From a virus, in the IMG/VR virus record IMGVR_UViG_3300025146_000055, positions 1-27,700 of that record: DNA of 27,700 nt. One strand, written 5' to 3'. The position numbers were made by a program, and so were the translations under genes. Below are positions 20,256 to 27,700 of the stretch, piece by piece (position 1 is the stretch's first letter; the number at the start of each line of letters is the position of its first letter). The notes beneath the pieces are model-generated. The model was given only the letters and a program-made list of their open reading frames with translations, ran no database searches and was not told where the DNA came from.

Positions 20256-23200
20256 ATGCCGGATTTTACAATAATTTGTAGTAAGTGCAAAAAAACAAAA
20301 ACCTTTAAGCATCCTACTAGGGCTACTTTAACTTGCCAATCTTGTGGTAATAAGAGTGGTTTTGTTTCCCACCCAGAAGATTTTGAGTATAATGCCTTAA
20401 TCCTCCGTTGCCAGAAATGTGATGAATCTTTTTTAGTTAAATTTGGTTTGGATTCTTTATTGCGTTGCCCCTCTTCTAAATGTGGTGGTTTTCTTTTGGA
20501 TTCTATCGAATTTGTTTCTATATCTACTATACAGGATCAAATGGAGAATAAAAAATCAAATGTAGTTATGGATAATTTTCCTAAAAACTCTTCTTTTTTA
20601 AAACGCAACAAAATTATTTATAAAACGTCTGATGAAGGTATGAGAATAGCTATTCCTTATTATTATGGTGGAAGTAGAATTCAACGGGCAATAGAAAGTT
20701 GGATTTATCCGGAAACCGTTTTTGTTTTAACAGATCTGGGGATCATCCCACCTGGGAATGGTATATGTAGCCAAATATTCACGGAAAAAAATTCTAAAAC
20801 AGAAGGATTGAATAATAGAACGCAGCCTTATTTAATAGATATTCTTTCTAGATTAATTAAACTTTTTCCTTATGAGAAGTATTACGGTTATTTTAATTCT
20901 GATGTTATCCTTCCCCCAGGATCTATTATAAAAAGTTTGATTCCTTCTGAAGGAAAAAAGATATCTTTTCATCATAGAATGGATCATAAAGGATCTGCTC
21001 AAGATTCTATTTATAAATTGGAGAAGAAGAACCAAGTATTTTGTGGTAAAGATGGTTTTATAGGAGAAGCGCAAGTAATAAGAGATATAGTAGCAAATGT
21101 AAAAGATATGGTTTTGGGGGGGGCTTCTTGGGATGATGGTTTAGCTGTTTGGTGTTTCCAGAAATATGGCAGAGATAAAGTTGACCTTCGCTATGGGGAA
21201 ATTTACCATGTTTTGCATCCTCAAGTTTGGAATGCTGATGATAAGGAATCTACGTTCAATCGTAAACAATTACAATCTATGGGTATATCTGATACCAAAA
21301 GGCAATCTTTTAATTGGTTTAAACAGTCAGAAGGTAGTATCGAAGATTCTTTAGAAGAAAAACATAAATCTTTAGGATTAATACAACCCGGTAGAATTGG
21401 TGATATAATAATCGTTCTTCCCATAGCTAAGTGGTTTCACGATTTGGGTTATAGAGTAATTTGGCCAGTAGTATCAGAATATATAAATTTGTTCGATTAC
21501 GTAAATTATGTCGATGTTGTTGATTTGGGTTCTGGTTTAGGGGGTTCTTATAAAAAGTCTAAAGAGGTACTGAAAAATAAGGGTGTTTCTCAGATACTAG
21601 ATTTAGGTATAGGATTTGGAAAAGATGAATCTGAGTGGGTTAATTCTGGTATGTCTTTTGATGAGTGGAAATATAAAGAAGCTTGCGTTCCTTTCGAGGA
21701 GCGATTTAATTTGGTTATAAATAGAAATTTTCAAAAAGAATTGGATTTGGAAAAATCTTTATGTATATTGGGGGAATTCGTATTAACGCACTCCGTTGGA
21801 TCTAAAGGAAGAATAAATTTTGGTAAAATAAATTCTATAGAAATTATGGCTAAGACTGGTTTCACTGTTTTTGATTGGATACGGGTGGTAGAGAAAGCAA
21901 AAGAAGTTTACTGTGTAGATAGTTGTATAGCACATTTGGTTAATCAATTGGGTTTGGCAGTGGGTCGTAGAACGTTTTCTCCCTTGAAGGATTACCATGG
22001 CAGATCTCTTGCTATGGCTGTTCCTAAGATCAATTGGGAAGGTGAGAGGGTATCTACTGTAATTAGAAAGTCCCCCATCGTACCGGACAAATCAAGTGGG
22101 CTATTGTTGGCATCTTTACCGGGGCTTCATACGGGGAACTGGCCTTTGTATCCGTTAGGGATAGGTTATCTTCATTCTTCTTTGAGCAGAGATAGGGATG
22201 TTCGGTCTATACATTTTCAAAAACAATCCCATATGGAGAGTATTTTTCCTAAATTAATAAAAAAATTACTACCCGATATTGTGGGTTTCACTTGCACTAC
22301 TTTTAATAGGGGAAATGTCAGGAGGGGAATTAAAACGGTGAGAAGTATTTCGCCCAAAACTAAAATAATTTTAGGGGGAGTTCATCCTACTTTTCTTCCC
22401 CATCAGATGATAGAAAATTATGGTGCCGATTATGTGGTAATGGGGGAAGGAGAAAATACTCTTAGAGATTTATGTCATATAATTGATAATGGAAAATTAC
22501 CCTCTGATCTTAGGGGGGTGGCATATAAAAATGAATCTGGAAATATTTTTGTAAATGATCCCGTAAGTCCCATAGATAATCTTGATTGTCTTCCTCACCC
22601 TGATTTTAGTTATGCAGAACAAATGATAAAAAATAGTGGGATGGGAAGTATTATTACTTCTAGGGGTTGCCCAGCTAAATGCGGATATTGTTCTACCAGT
22701 CATTATTGGGGCCAAAAAGTTAGGGCACACTCCGTAGATTGGGTTTTGAATGAAATAGAAAGGCAGATTGAACTTTATGGAATAAATAAATTACTTTTCC
22801 ACGACGATTCTTTTAATTTGTCTCCATCCAGAGTTCAAGAAATTTGTAAAGGAATGATAGAAAGGAAGTTTGATTTAGTTTGGGCAGCTCAAGGCAGAGT
22901 CCACCCCGTTTCTAGGGAAATGTTAGATATTATGGTGGAGGCGGGGTGTCGTCATATTTGTTGGGGGGTAGAGTCTGGGTCTAAAACTATGCTTCAATCT
23001 ATGAGTAAAAAAATTAGTTTAGAACAAATTAAAAGGACTTATGAATTATGTTCTAAATATGAGGGAGTATTAACTACTGGTGCTTTTACTATGGTGGGGT
23101 ATCCAGGGGAGAGTTCTCAAACTATTAAAGAAACATGTGAATTTTTAAATACGGTTCCTATGACGGATTCCCCCAGCACCGCTATTTTATATGTACTCCC

Positions 23201-23432
23201 CGGAACAGAGGTTTACAAACAATTGGGAAATAAAATAAATGATGATTATTGGGTAAATACGGAGGATGTTTTTTATAATACCACTGAAAATAATATAAAT
23301 ATTCTTCAGGGTTGGGCTAATAAAGTAAATTCAAGTGGGAAGAAAATCCCTGCTGATTCTACTAAACATTTTTGGAACAACATATTATTTGGTAGTATTG
23401 CAGAACCTATACCACCTAGTATAGATATTTAA
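20256..23432 (+). CDS. Giant fusion: two zinc ribbons, GT-A-like and GT9-like regions, B12-binding radical SAM enzyme
   Basis: The 1058-residue product starts with two zinc ribbons (Cys 8/11/27/30 and 52/55/71/76). Residues about 128-325 look GT-A-like: MRIAIPYYYGG, YYGYFNSDVILPPG with a possible metal-binding Asp216, and SWDDGLAVW. Residues about 374-575 resemble a GT9/heptosyltransferase-type region: PGRIGDIIIVLPIAKWFHD and VYCVDSCIAHLVNQLG. Residues about 613-780 are a cobalamin-binding-like domain (LYPLGIGYLHSSL, GGVHPTFLP, VVMGEGENTL). Residues about 797-1000 are radical SAM with the cluster motif CPAKCGYC (Cys 805, 809, 812), plus FHDDSFN and WGVESGS. B12 radical SAM enzymes methylate or rearrange unreactive carbons. 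The substrate is unknown; the fusion suggests sugar or glycoconjugate chemistry. GGGGAGGG precedes the ATG. Confidence 0.75.
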   Translation: MPDFTIICSKCKKTKTFKHPTRATLTCQSCGNKSGFVSHPEDFEYNALILRCQKCDESFLVKFGLDSLLRCPSSKCGGFLLDSIEFVSISTIQDQMENKKSNVVMDNFPKNSSFLKRNKIIYKTSDEGMRIAIPYYYGGSRIQRAIESWIYPETVFVLTDLGIIPPGNGICSQIFTEKNSKTEGLNNRTQPYLIDILSRLIKLFPYEKYYGYFNSDVILPPGSIIKSLIPSEGKKISFHHRMDHKGSAQDSIYKLEKKNQVFCGKDGFIGEAQVIRDIVANVKDMVLGGASWDDGLAVWCFQKYGRDKVDLRYGEIYHVLHPQVWNADDKESTFNRKQLQSMGISDTKRQSFNWFKQSEGSIEDSLEEKHKSLGLIQPGRIGDIIIVLPIAKWFHDLGYRVIWPVVSEYINLFDYVNYVDVVDLGSGLGGSYKKSKEVLKNKGVSQILDLGIGFGKDESEWVNSGMSFDEWKYKEACVPFEERFNLVINRNFQKELDLEKSLCILGEFVLTHSVGSKGRINFGKINSIEIMAKTGFTVFDWIRVVEKAKEVYCVDSCIAHLVNQLGLAVGRRTFSPLKDYHGRSLAMAVPKINWEGERVSTVIRKSPIVPDKSSGLLLASLPGLHTGNWPLYPLGIGYLHSSLSRDRDVRSIHFQKQSHMESIFPKLIKKLLPDIVGFTCTTFNRGNVRRGIKTVRSISPKTKIILGGVHPTFLPHQMIENYGADYVVMGEGENTLRDLCHIIDNGKLPSDLRGVAYKNESGNIFVNDPVSPIDNLDCLPHPDFSYAEQMIKNSGMGSIITSRGCPAKCGYCSTSHYWGQKVRAHSVDWVLNEIERQIELYGINKLLFHDDSFNLSPSRVQEICKGMIERKFDLVWAAQGRVHPVSREMLDIMVEAGCRHICWGVESGSKTMLQSMSKKISLEQIKRTYELCSKYEGVLTTGAFTMVGYPGESSQTIKETCEFLNTVPMTDSPSTAILYVLPGTEVYKQLGNKINDDYWVNTEDVFYNTTENNINILQGWANKVNSSGKKIPADSTKHFWNNILFGSIAEPIPPSIDI

Positions 23433-23442
23433 AGGAGATAAA

Positions 23443-24312
23443 TTGACTATTCATTTTTTTACCATAGTATTAAATGGAATGCCCTTTATAAAGTACCATA
23501 TAAAGGTTCTGAAAAATCTCCCCTTCGATTGGCATTGGCATATTATAGAAGGAATTGCGGATTTAAAATACGATACTTCTTGGTCTTTAAAAACGGGGGG
23601 TATGATTACGGAAAAACTTCATAGGAATGGATTAAGTAATGATGGAACAACCGAATATATAGATACTCTGAAAAAGGATTTTCCTAATAATATTTCTGTA
23701 TATAGAAAAGATTTGGGTAATTTTTGGGATGGAAAAGTAGAAATGGTAAATGCTCCTATTCCTTATCTCCCTGATCAGTGCCTTCTTTGGCAAATAGATG
23801 TAGATGAGCTTTGGGATTTAGATGGAATTTCTAAAATGGTGGATATGTTTAAAAATAATCCAAATAAAATGTCAGCTTTTGTATATTGCCATTATTTTGT
23901 AGGACCCACTAAATTTGTGGTTTCTATGAATACTTGGGCCACTTTACCGGAAGATTGGTTGAGAATATTTAGGTTTAATAAAGGAATGTATTGGAGCAAG
24001 CATGAACCGCCCACATTGGTAGATAAAGATGGTATTGATTGCGGAAGAAAAAGTTTTATAAGTAGGGATGATACTCTAGTAAAGGGAATAACTTTTCAAC
24101 ACTTTGCCTATGTAATTCCCCAACAAGTTTTATTCAAGGAAATATATTATGGATATAGGGATGCTTGTAGTTATTGGAGAAATTTGCAAAAAAGTAGGGG
24201 TGCGAGGATAGATGTCAGTATGTATCTTCCTTGGGCAAATAACGCCATTATAGAAAATTGGGATGAAAAGAAACGTGGGAAGTTATTATATCCGGGAGAG
24301 TGCATAGAATGA
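23443..24312 (+). CDS. GT2-like glycosyltransferase
   Basis: The TTG start follows AAAGGAG. The 289-residue product opens with a strand typical of GT-A folds (MTIHFFTIVLNGMPFI) and has the acidic motif WQIDVDELWDL, with D119-V-D121 as the presumed metal and nucleotide-sugar site. A late aromatic segment (WLRIFRFNKGMYWSKHEPP, then FQHFAYVIPQQ) follows, as in glycosyltransferases that act on surface glycans. It should transfer a sugar from a nucleotide donor; donor and acceptor are unknown. It lies directly after the giant fusion gene and overlaps the next methyltransferase start by ATGA. Confidence 0.7.
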   Translation: MTIHFFTIVLNGMPFIKYHIKVLKNLPFDWHWHIIEGIADLKYDTSWSLKTGGMITEKLHRNGLSNDGTTEYIDTLKKDFPNNISVYRKDLGNFWDGKVEMVNAPIPYLPDQCLLWQIDVDELWDLDGISKMVDMFKNNPNKMSAFVYCHYFVGPTKFVVSMNTWATLPEDWLRIFRFNKGMYWSKHEPPTLVDKDGIDCGRKSFISRDDTLVKGITFQHFAYVIPQQVLFKEIYYGYRDACSYWRNLQKSRGARIDVSMYLPWANNAIIENWDEKKRGKLLYPGECIE

Positions 24313-25109
24313 ATAATATAGACATTTTGCAGAAGGATTGGCATATAAAATGGTACCGGGATATATTAGAAGGTGGACCAGAAAAGTGGGATGGTTTTGT
24401 CAACCCTGATAGTATTTGGAGTTGGATGCATACTTATTGTATAGATCATATTAAAGAATTTTTTCAAAATATTCCCCCATCTACCATTATTACTTTGGGG
24501 GACGGATATTGTGGTAGAGAAGCAATTCATATAAAAAGAATAAATTCTAATCACAAAGTCCACGCTTCGGATTGGCAACCGTGTTTGATAGAAGTATCCC
24601 ATAAATTGGGACTAGTAGATGAATTTTCTAATCAAGATATAGGAAATTTAACTTTTGAAGACGATTCATTTGATTTTGTTTTTATAAAAGAATCCCTTCA
24701 CCATATGTCCATGCCGTATAAAGGATTGTATGAAATGTTTAGGGTGGCAAAAAGGGGGGTTATTTTAATAGAACCTAGTGGGGATAATGATCCAAAATAT
24801 CATTTTAATAAATATGAAATCGTAGGTAACTATGTATTTGGTTTTTCTTCACATGAGTTAATTAAAATCGGGTTATCATACGGAATTAAAAACTTTGTTT
24901 GGACTTATTCCTCCGTTCATTTTGGACGACATGATATTGATAATATTAATTTAGGAAAAATAGATGAAGAGAAAAAACGATTAATAGAATTAGATGATAA
25001 AATTCCTATAAAAGATAAGCCATTGATGATATTTTTCTTTTTGAAAGATAAAGAATTATTAAATCATTTTACTGATAAGGATAAATTTAGTAAATTCGAA
25101 TTTATATAA
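24309..25109 (+). CDS. Class I SAM-dependent methyltransferase
   Basis: The ATG overlaps the preceding stop; a GTG at 24300 is badly placed relative to GGGAG. The 266-residue product has a SAM-binding start (TIITLGDGYCGREAIHI), the acidic strand end VHASDWQP, the motif-II-like NLTFEDDSFDFVFIKESLHH and strand GVILIEPS. This is a methyltransferase-11-like core. In this cluster it may methylate a sugar or lipid-linked glycan, but DNA or small-molecule substrates cannot be excluded. Confidence 0.75.
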   Translation: MNNIDILQKDWHIKWYRDILEGGPEKWDGFVNPDSIWSWMHTYCIDHIKEFFQNIPPSTIITLGDGYCGREAIHIKRINSNHKVHASDWQPCLIEVSHKLGLVDEFSNQDIGNLTFEDDSFDFVFIKESLHHMSMPYKGLYEMFRVAKRGVILIEPSGDNDPKYHFNKYEIVGNYVFGFSSHELIKIGLSYGIKNFVWTYSSVHFGRHDIDNINLGKIDEEKKRLIELDDKIPIKDKPLMIFFFLKDKELLNHFTDKDKFSKFEFI

Positions 25110-25111
25110 AT

Positions 25112-25237
25112 ATGGGGAAGGTGTTTAGTAAAATGCATATAAAAAAGGCTTTGGGCAGATGCCATTCCGAAGAGACCAAACAAAAAATGAGATTAGCTAG
25201 ATTGAAATATTATTCGTTTAAAGGAGAGAATAAATGA
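25112..25237 (+). CDS. Short NUMOD3-like peptide, probable homing-endonuclease remnant
   Basis: A 41-codon frame (inner ATG at 25133) ends with TGA overlapping the next ATG (ATGA). It contains GRCHSEETKQKMRLARL, the NUMOD3 DNA-binding motif that normally follows GIY-YIG or HNH nuclease domains, but no nuclease domain. Its bases around 25163-25190 are nearly identical to the NUMOD3 part of the gene at 26652-27149. It looks like a decayed or partial copy. Confidence 0.5.
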   Translation: MGKVFSKMHIKKALGRCHSEETKQKMRLARLKYYSFKGENK

Positions 25238-25803
25238 TTCCTCATTATTCAGATTTTAAAGATAGGATCGAATCTGTGGAGGGTCTTCTTCTTCCTGGAG
25301 AAGACGAGTTTTTATTTAATATGGCGGCCCAAATGCCAGAGGATGGCGCTATAGTCGAAATGGGGAGTTATTTGGGGAAATCTTCGGTGTCTTTAGGATT
25401 TCCCTGTTTAGGAACTAAAAGAAAATTATATTGTATTGATCTTTGGGGGACAGAATCTTGGTTTACTAGTTGGAAAGAAACTATAAATAAATTTGGACTT
25501 TCTGAAAATGTAATTCCGTTGAGAGGATTTGCTGGAGATGTTTTACGAAATTGGGAAAAGTTGACTGGAGGAGTAAAAATAGATATGGTATTTAATGATA
25601 CTTCTCATTGTCTTCCTAGTATTTTGAACGAATTTATTTTGGTTTATCCTTGGGTAAAGAACGAAGGTATAGTGGCTTTTCATGATTATACTCAGGCATC
25701 TTACCCCGACGTAGCTAAAACTTGGGATGTAGTGAAAACAATGTTATTGAATCATAAAGCCATGGTATCTATCGTATTGGGAAGAAAGGTGGAAATCAAG
25801 TGA
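25234..25803 (+). CDS. Class I SAM-dependent methyltransferase (Methyltransf_24-like)
   Basis: AAAGGAG precedes the ATG. The 189-residue product contains the SAM-binding motif IVEMGSYLGKSSVSL, the strand KLYCIDLWG, an acidic VFNDTSHCLPS and the late NEGIVAFHDYTQASYPDV, a pattern typical of sugar or cell-surface-associated methyltransferases of this family. In this operon it probably modifies a glycan; the site is unknown. Its stop overlaps the next start (GTGA). Complete at typical length. Confidence 0.72.
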   Translation: MIPHYSDFKDRIESVEGLLLPGEDEFLFNMAAQMPEDGAIVEMGSYLGKSSVSLGFPCLGTKRKLYCIDLWGTESWFTSWKETINKFGLSENVIPLRGFAGDVLRNWEKLTGGVKIDMVFNDTSHCLPSILNEFILVYPWVKNEGIVAFHDYTQASYPDVAKTWDVVKTMLLNHKAMVSIVLGRKVEIK

Positions 25804-26483
25804 ATTTAATGATGGTAGATTCCCTCTCCGTTTTTGGTAAAATCTTGAGAGAGATTATTAAAGAAACTAAGCCAAGGAAGATTATTGAAACAGGGACTTA
25901 TTTGGGAGAGGGGACTACCACAGTAATAGCATCTGCTGTAAGAGATTTTAATATTGATTTAGAAAAATTTTATTCTATAGAAGTTAACCCCCAATATTTT
26001 AGGTCTGCATATATTCATCTTAGAAATTTAGGGCTTTTGGAATTTGTAACTCTGGAGAATGGTTTATCTATTTATAGAAAACAGCTGCCAAATAGAGATA
26101 AAATAAGGGAGATGTTTTTAGATACTATTTGGCCTGACTATGTGTATATAGATCATAATAAAGATATTAGGGTAAATAAATATTTTGAAGAAACTAATTT
26201 TGGTGATGTTCCTGAGGGGTTGTTAATAACGTGTTTAGAAAAGTTGGAACAAACCCCTGATTTAGTATTGTTGGATAGTGGTGGTCACGTGGGGGAGCTA
26301 GAGTTTGATACTTTGATTCCTATGTTGAAGGGGCCTTGTATTATAGCACTTGACGATATTTATCATGTAAAGCATTATAATTCTCTTGTAAAAATAAAGG
26401 AAGATAAGCGATTCAAAATAATGGAATTATCTAAAGAGAAGTTCGGATTTTGCATCACTAAGTTCATTCCGGAGGGAAATTGA
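25800..26483 (+). CDS. SAM methyltransferase-like protein
   Basis: The GTG start overlaps the upstream stop and follows AAAGGTGG. The 227-residue product contains KIIETGTYLGEGTTTVIA, FYSIEVNPQYF, a long insertion, PDLVLLDSGGHVGELEFD and PCIIALDDIYHVKHYNS: the order and spacing of a Rossmann methyltransferase with an E-T-G-T-x-x-G motif and a terminal Asp pair. It may be another glycan methyltransferase. It is the third methyltransferase-type gene in a row, interrupted only by the short NUMOD3 peptide. Confidence 0.65.
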   Translation: MNLMMVDSLSVFGKILREIIKETKPRKIIETGTYLGEGTTTVIASAVRDFNIDLEKFYSIEVNPQYFRSAYIHLRNLGLLEFVTLENGLSIYRKQLPNRDKIREMFLDTIWPDYVYIDHNKDIRVNKYFEETNFGDVPEGLLITCLEKLEQTPDLVLLDSGGHVGELEFDTLIPMLKGPCIIALDDIYHVKHYNSLVKIKEDKRFKIMELSKEKFGFCITKFIPEGN

Positions 26484-26644
26484 GAAAATTAATTCCCCTC
26501 AAGTATAGTATTATTTACAAAACGACTAATAATATAAATGGTAAAATTTATATTGGTAGAAGTGGGAAAAGAGATTCTAAATATTTGGGATCTGGTAAAT
26601 TTTTCCTTCGTTCTTTAAAAAAAATATGGCAAACAAAATTTTAA
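26480..26644 (+). CDS. GIY-YIG endonuclease, N-terminal fragment before a frameshift
   Basis: A TTG start overlaps the preceding stop, with GGAGGG upstream. The 54 residues hold a GIY-YIG-like core: YSIIYKTTNNINGKIYIGRS, then KYLGSGKFFLRSLKK. The frame ends just after an A8 run at 26617-26624. Removing one A would continue it as KYGKQNFKRVVIDKSD into the gene at 26652, giving one complete GIY-YIG/NUMOD3 homing endonuclease. As it stands the nuclease is separated from its DNA-binding part. Confidence 0.65.
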   Translation: MRKLIPLKYSIIYKTTNNINGKIYIGRSGKRDSKYLGSGKFFLRSLKKIWQTKF

Positions 26645-26651
26645 AAGGGTA

Positions 26652-27149
26652 GTGATAGATAAATCCGATAATAAAAATGAACTTTGCTTAAAAGAAATAT
26701 TTTGGATTAAATTCTATGATGCTAGAAATCCAAATGTTGGGTATAATATTGGTCTTGGGGGGGAAGGTACGGGGTCGGGGGAAGATCATCCTTTTTACAG
26801 GTTGTTTGGGGAAAAACACCATCGTTATGGTAAACGGTATTGCCATAGTGAAGAGACTATACGTAAAATGAGTTTAGACCGTCGGGGGGAAAATAATAAT
26901 AATTACGGTAAAATTACCCCCGAAGAGACTAAACAAAAAATAAGAAAATCATTGGTAGGAAAAAAACTTTCTGACGAACATAAACGAAAGATAAGGGAGT
27001 CGGCATCTGGGGAAAATTATGGTATGCGAGGAAAGCATCATAGTGAAGAGACCAAGCAAAAAATGAGAAAACCAAAATCAGAAGAATCTAAAAGAAAAAT
27101 GAAGGAAGCTTGGGTAAAAAGAAAAGAAAAGAAAGGATTGGTAGAATGA
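26652..27149 (+). CDS. Homing endonuclease C-terminal part with NUMOD3 repeats
   Basis: The 165 residues begin with the second half of a GIY-YIG domain (LKEIFWIKFYDARNPNVGYN) and then several NUMOD3 motifs: CHSEETIRKMSLDRRG, TPEETKQKIRKSLVG, LSDEHKRKIRES, HSEETKQKMRKPKSEE and a basic tail. GTG at 26652 has only a weak ribosome site. In homing endonucleases these helices bind the target DNA. Split from its N-terminal part by a one-base frameshift, it is probably inactive unless slippage or a sequencing error explains the break. The stop overlaps the next start (ATGA). Confidence 0.65.
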   Translation: MIDKSDNKNELCLKEIFWIKFYDARNPNVGYNIGLGGEGTGSGEDHPFYRLFGEKHHRYGKRYCHSEETIRKMSLDRRGENNNNYGKITPEETKQKIRKSLVGKKLSDEHKRKIRESASGENYGMRGKHHSEETKQKMRKPKSEESKRKMKEAWVKRKEKKGLVE

Positions 27150-27700
27150 ATATTTTAAAACTTTTTTGGGGAACTGTTACCAACGATCAAAATATCGGGA
27201 ATTTATTCGGCTATCGCGTTCATAATGAAATGTTAAAAAAATATATTAAAATGAGGGACGATGTTATATTGGTGGGTTCTGTAGAGGAAGCAGAGGCTTG
27301 TTTATATATTTCTACACCAGAGATATTCGATCATCGACCAAATAAACCGACTTTTCTTTTTACGATGTTCGAGGCCCTATCGTTGCATCCGTTGTATGCC
27401 GAGAAAATACAAAAGGCAGATTTTATACTAGTGCCCAGTACTTTTGTGAAGGGTGTTTTTTCCCCCCATTTTCCAGAAAATAAAATTTGGGTAGTTCCCC
27501 ATGGGGTAGAAGAAGATTTCAGATTTGTTCTTAGAAAAAAGAATCCAAAAAAGTTTCGGTATTTATGGATAGGTGCACCGAATCCAAGGAAAGGCTATCA
27601 AGAACTTATCTATGTTTGGGGGAAATTAGGTCTTTCTAATAATCCAGAAATAGAGTTATATATTAAGACAACGCGTGTCCCTAATGTCACAATACAGAGA
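27146..27700 (+). CDS. GT-B (GT4-like) glycosyltransferase, partial at right edge
   Basis: The frame is open to the window end (185 codons). It has an N-terminal Rossmann-like start (MNILKLFWGTV, IGNLFGYRVHNEMLKK), a strand with TFLFTMFEALSLHP, then KADFILVPSTFVKGVF and KIWVVPHGVEEDFR, and the linker YLWIGAPNPRKGYQELI. These match the first half of GT-B retaining glycosyltransferases of the GT4 kind, where the V-P-x-G-V segment precedes the donor-binding domain. The donor domain and its E-x7-E site lie beyond the window. Product and acceptor unknown. Confidence 0.7.
   Translation, partial: MNILKLFWGTVTNDQNIGNLFGYRVHNEMLKKYIKMRDDVILVGSVEEAEACLYISTPEIFDHRPNKPTFLFTMFEALSLHPLYAEKIQKADFILVPSTFVKGVFSPHFPENKIWVVPHGVEEDFRFVLRKKNPKKFRYLWIGAPNPRKGYQELIYVWGKLGLSNNPEIELYIKTTRVPNVTIQR

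Noticed and set aside
23443-27700. Tail or baseplate genes expected after the capsid
   Set aside because: No protein in this stretch resembles head-tail connectors, tail tube, tape measure or baseplate proteins.

Overview
The window looks like a contiguous piece of a tailed double-stranded DNA phage genome (Caudoviricetes, HK97-type head), probably from an uncultured source. The evidence is one ordered head module: small terminase, large terminase, portal fused to a MuF domain, prohead protease fused to a scaffold-like tail, and major capsid protein. Genes are tightly packed, usually joined by ATGA, GTGA or TGATG overlaps, and use ATG, GTG and TTG starts behind strong GGAGG sites. The standard bacterial code fits. 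A signal-peptide lipoprotein next to a membrane coiled-coil protein (a spanin-like pair) hints at a Gram-negative host. Nothing in the window names the host.

Layout. Positions 1-5159 are a leftward array of about twenty very small genes. Many are zinc ribbons or proteins of unknown function, with one PD-(D/E)XK nuclease-like protein and one coiled-coil plus winged-helix-like basic protein. Several are under 60 codons but are supported by ribosome sites and stop/start overlaps. Positions 5160-6136 are non-coding, lie between divergent transcription units, and carry a family of roughly 25-32 bp repeats: three copies facing left, four facing right, with an AT-rich tract between. Gene 6137-6544 is a homologue of the leftward gene at 1053-1496 and ends in a clear intrinsic terminator. 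Positions 6601-7577 hold hairpins and imperfect repeats but no convincing gene, with a candidate promoter just before the rightward late operon.

Positions 7578-13825 run from small to large terminase with a lysis and secretion block between them: a GH108 endolysin, two exported FN3/Ig-like proteins, a spanin-like pair and a holin candidate. Positions 13836-19587 carry portal-MuF, protease-scaffold and capsid. A very GC-rich hairpin follows the capsid gene.

From 19785 onward, where tail genes would be expected, the DNA becomes visibly more AT-rich and changes character. Two zinc-ribbon proteins lead into a 1058-residue protein that joins two more zinc ribbons, a GT-A-like region, a GT9-like region and a B12-binding radical SAM module. 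After it come a GT2-like glycosyltransferase, three class I SAM methyltransferase-like proteins, NUMOD3/GIY-YIG homing-endonuclease pieces (one split by a frameshift at an A8 run) and the start of a GT-B glycosyltransferase. Together these look like a phage-borne glycan synthesis or decoration island next to the capsid gene. This is the most interesting part of the window; its substrate cannot be read from the sequence.
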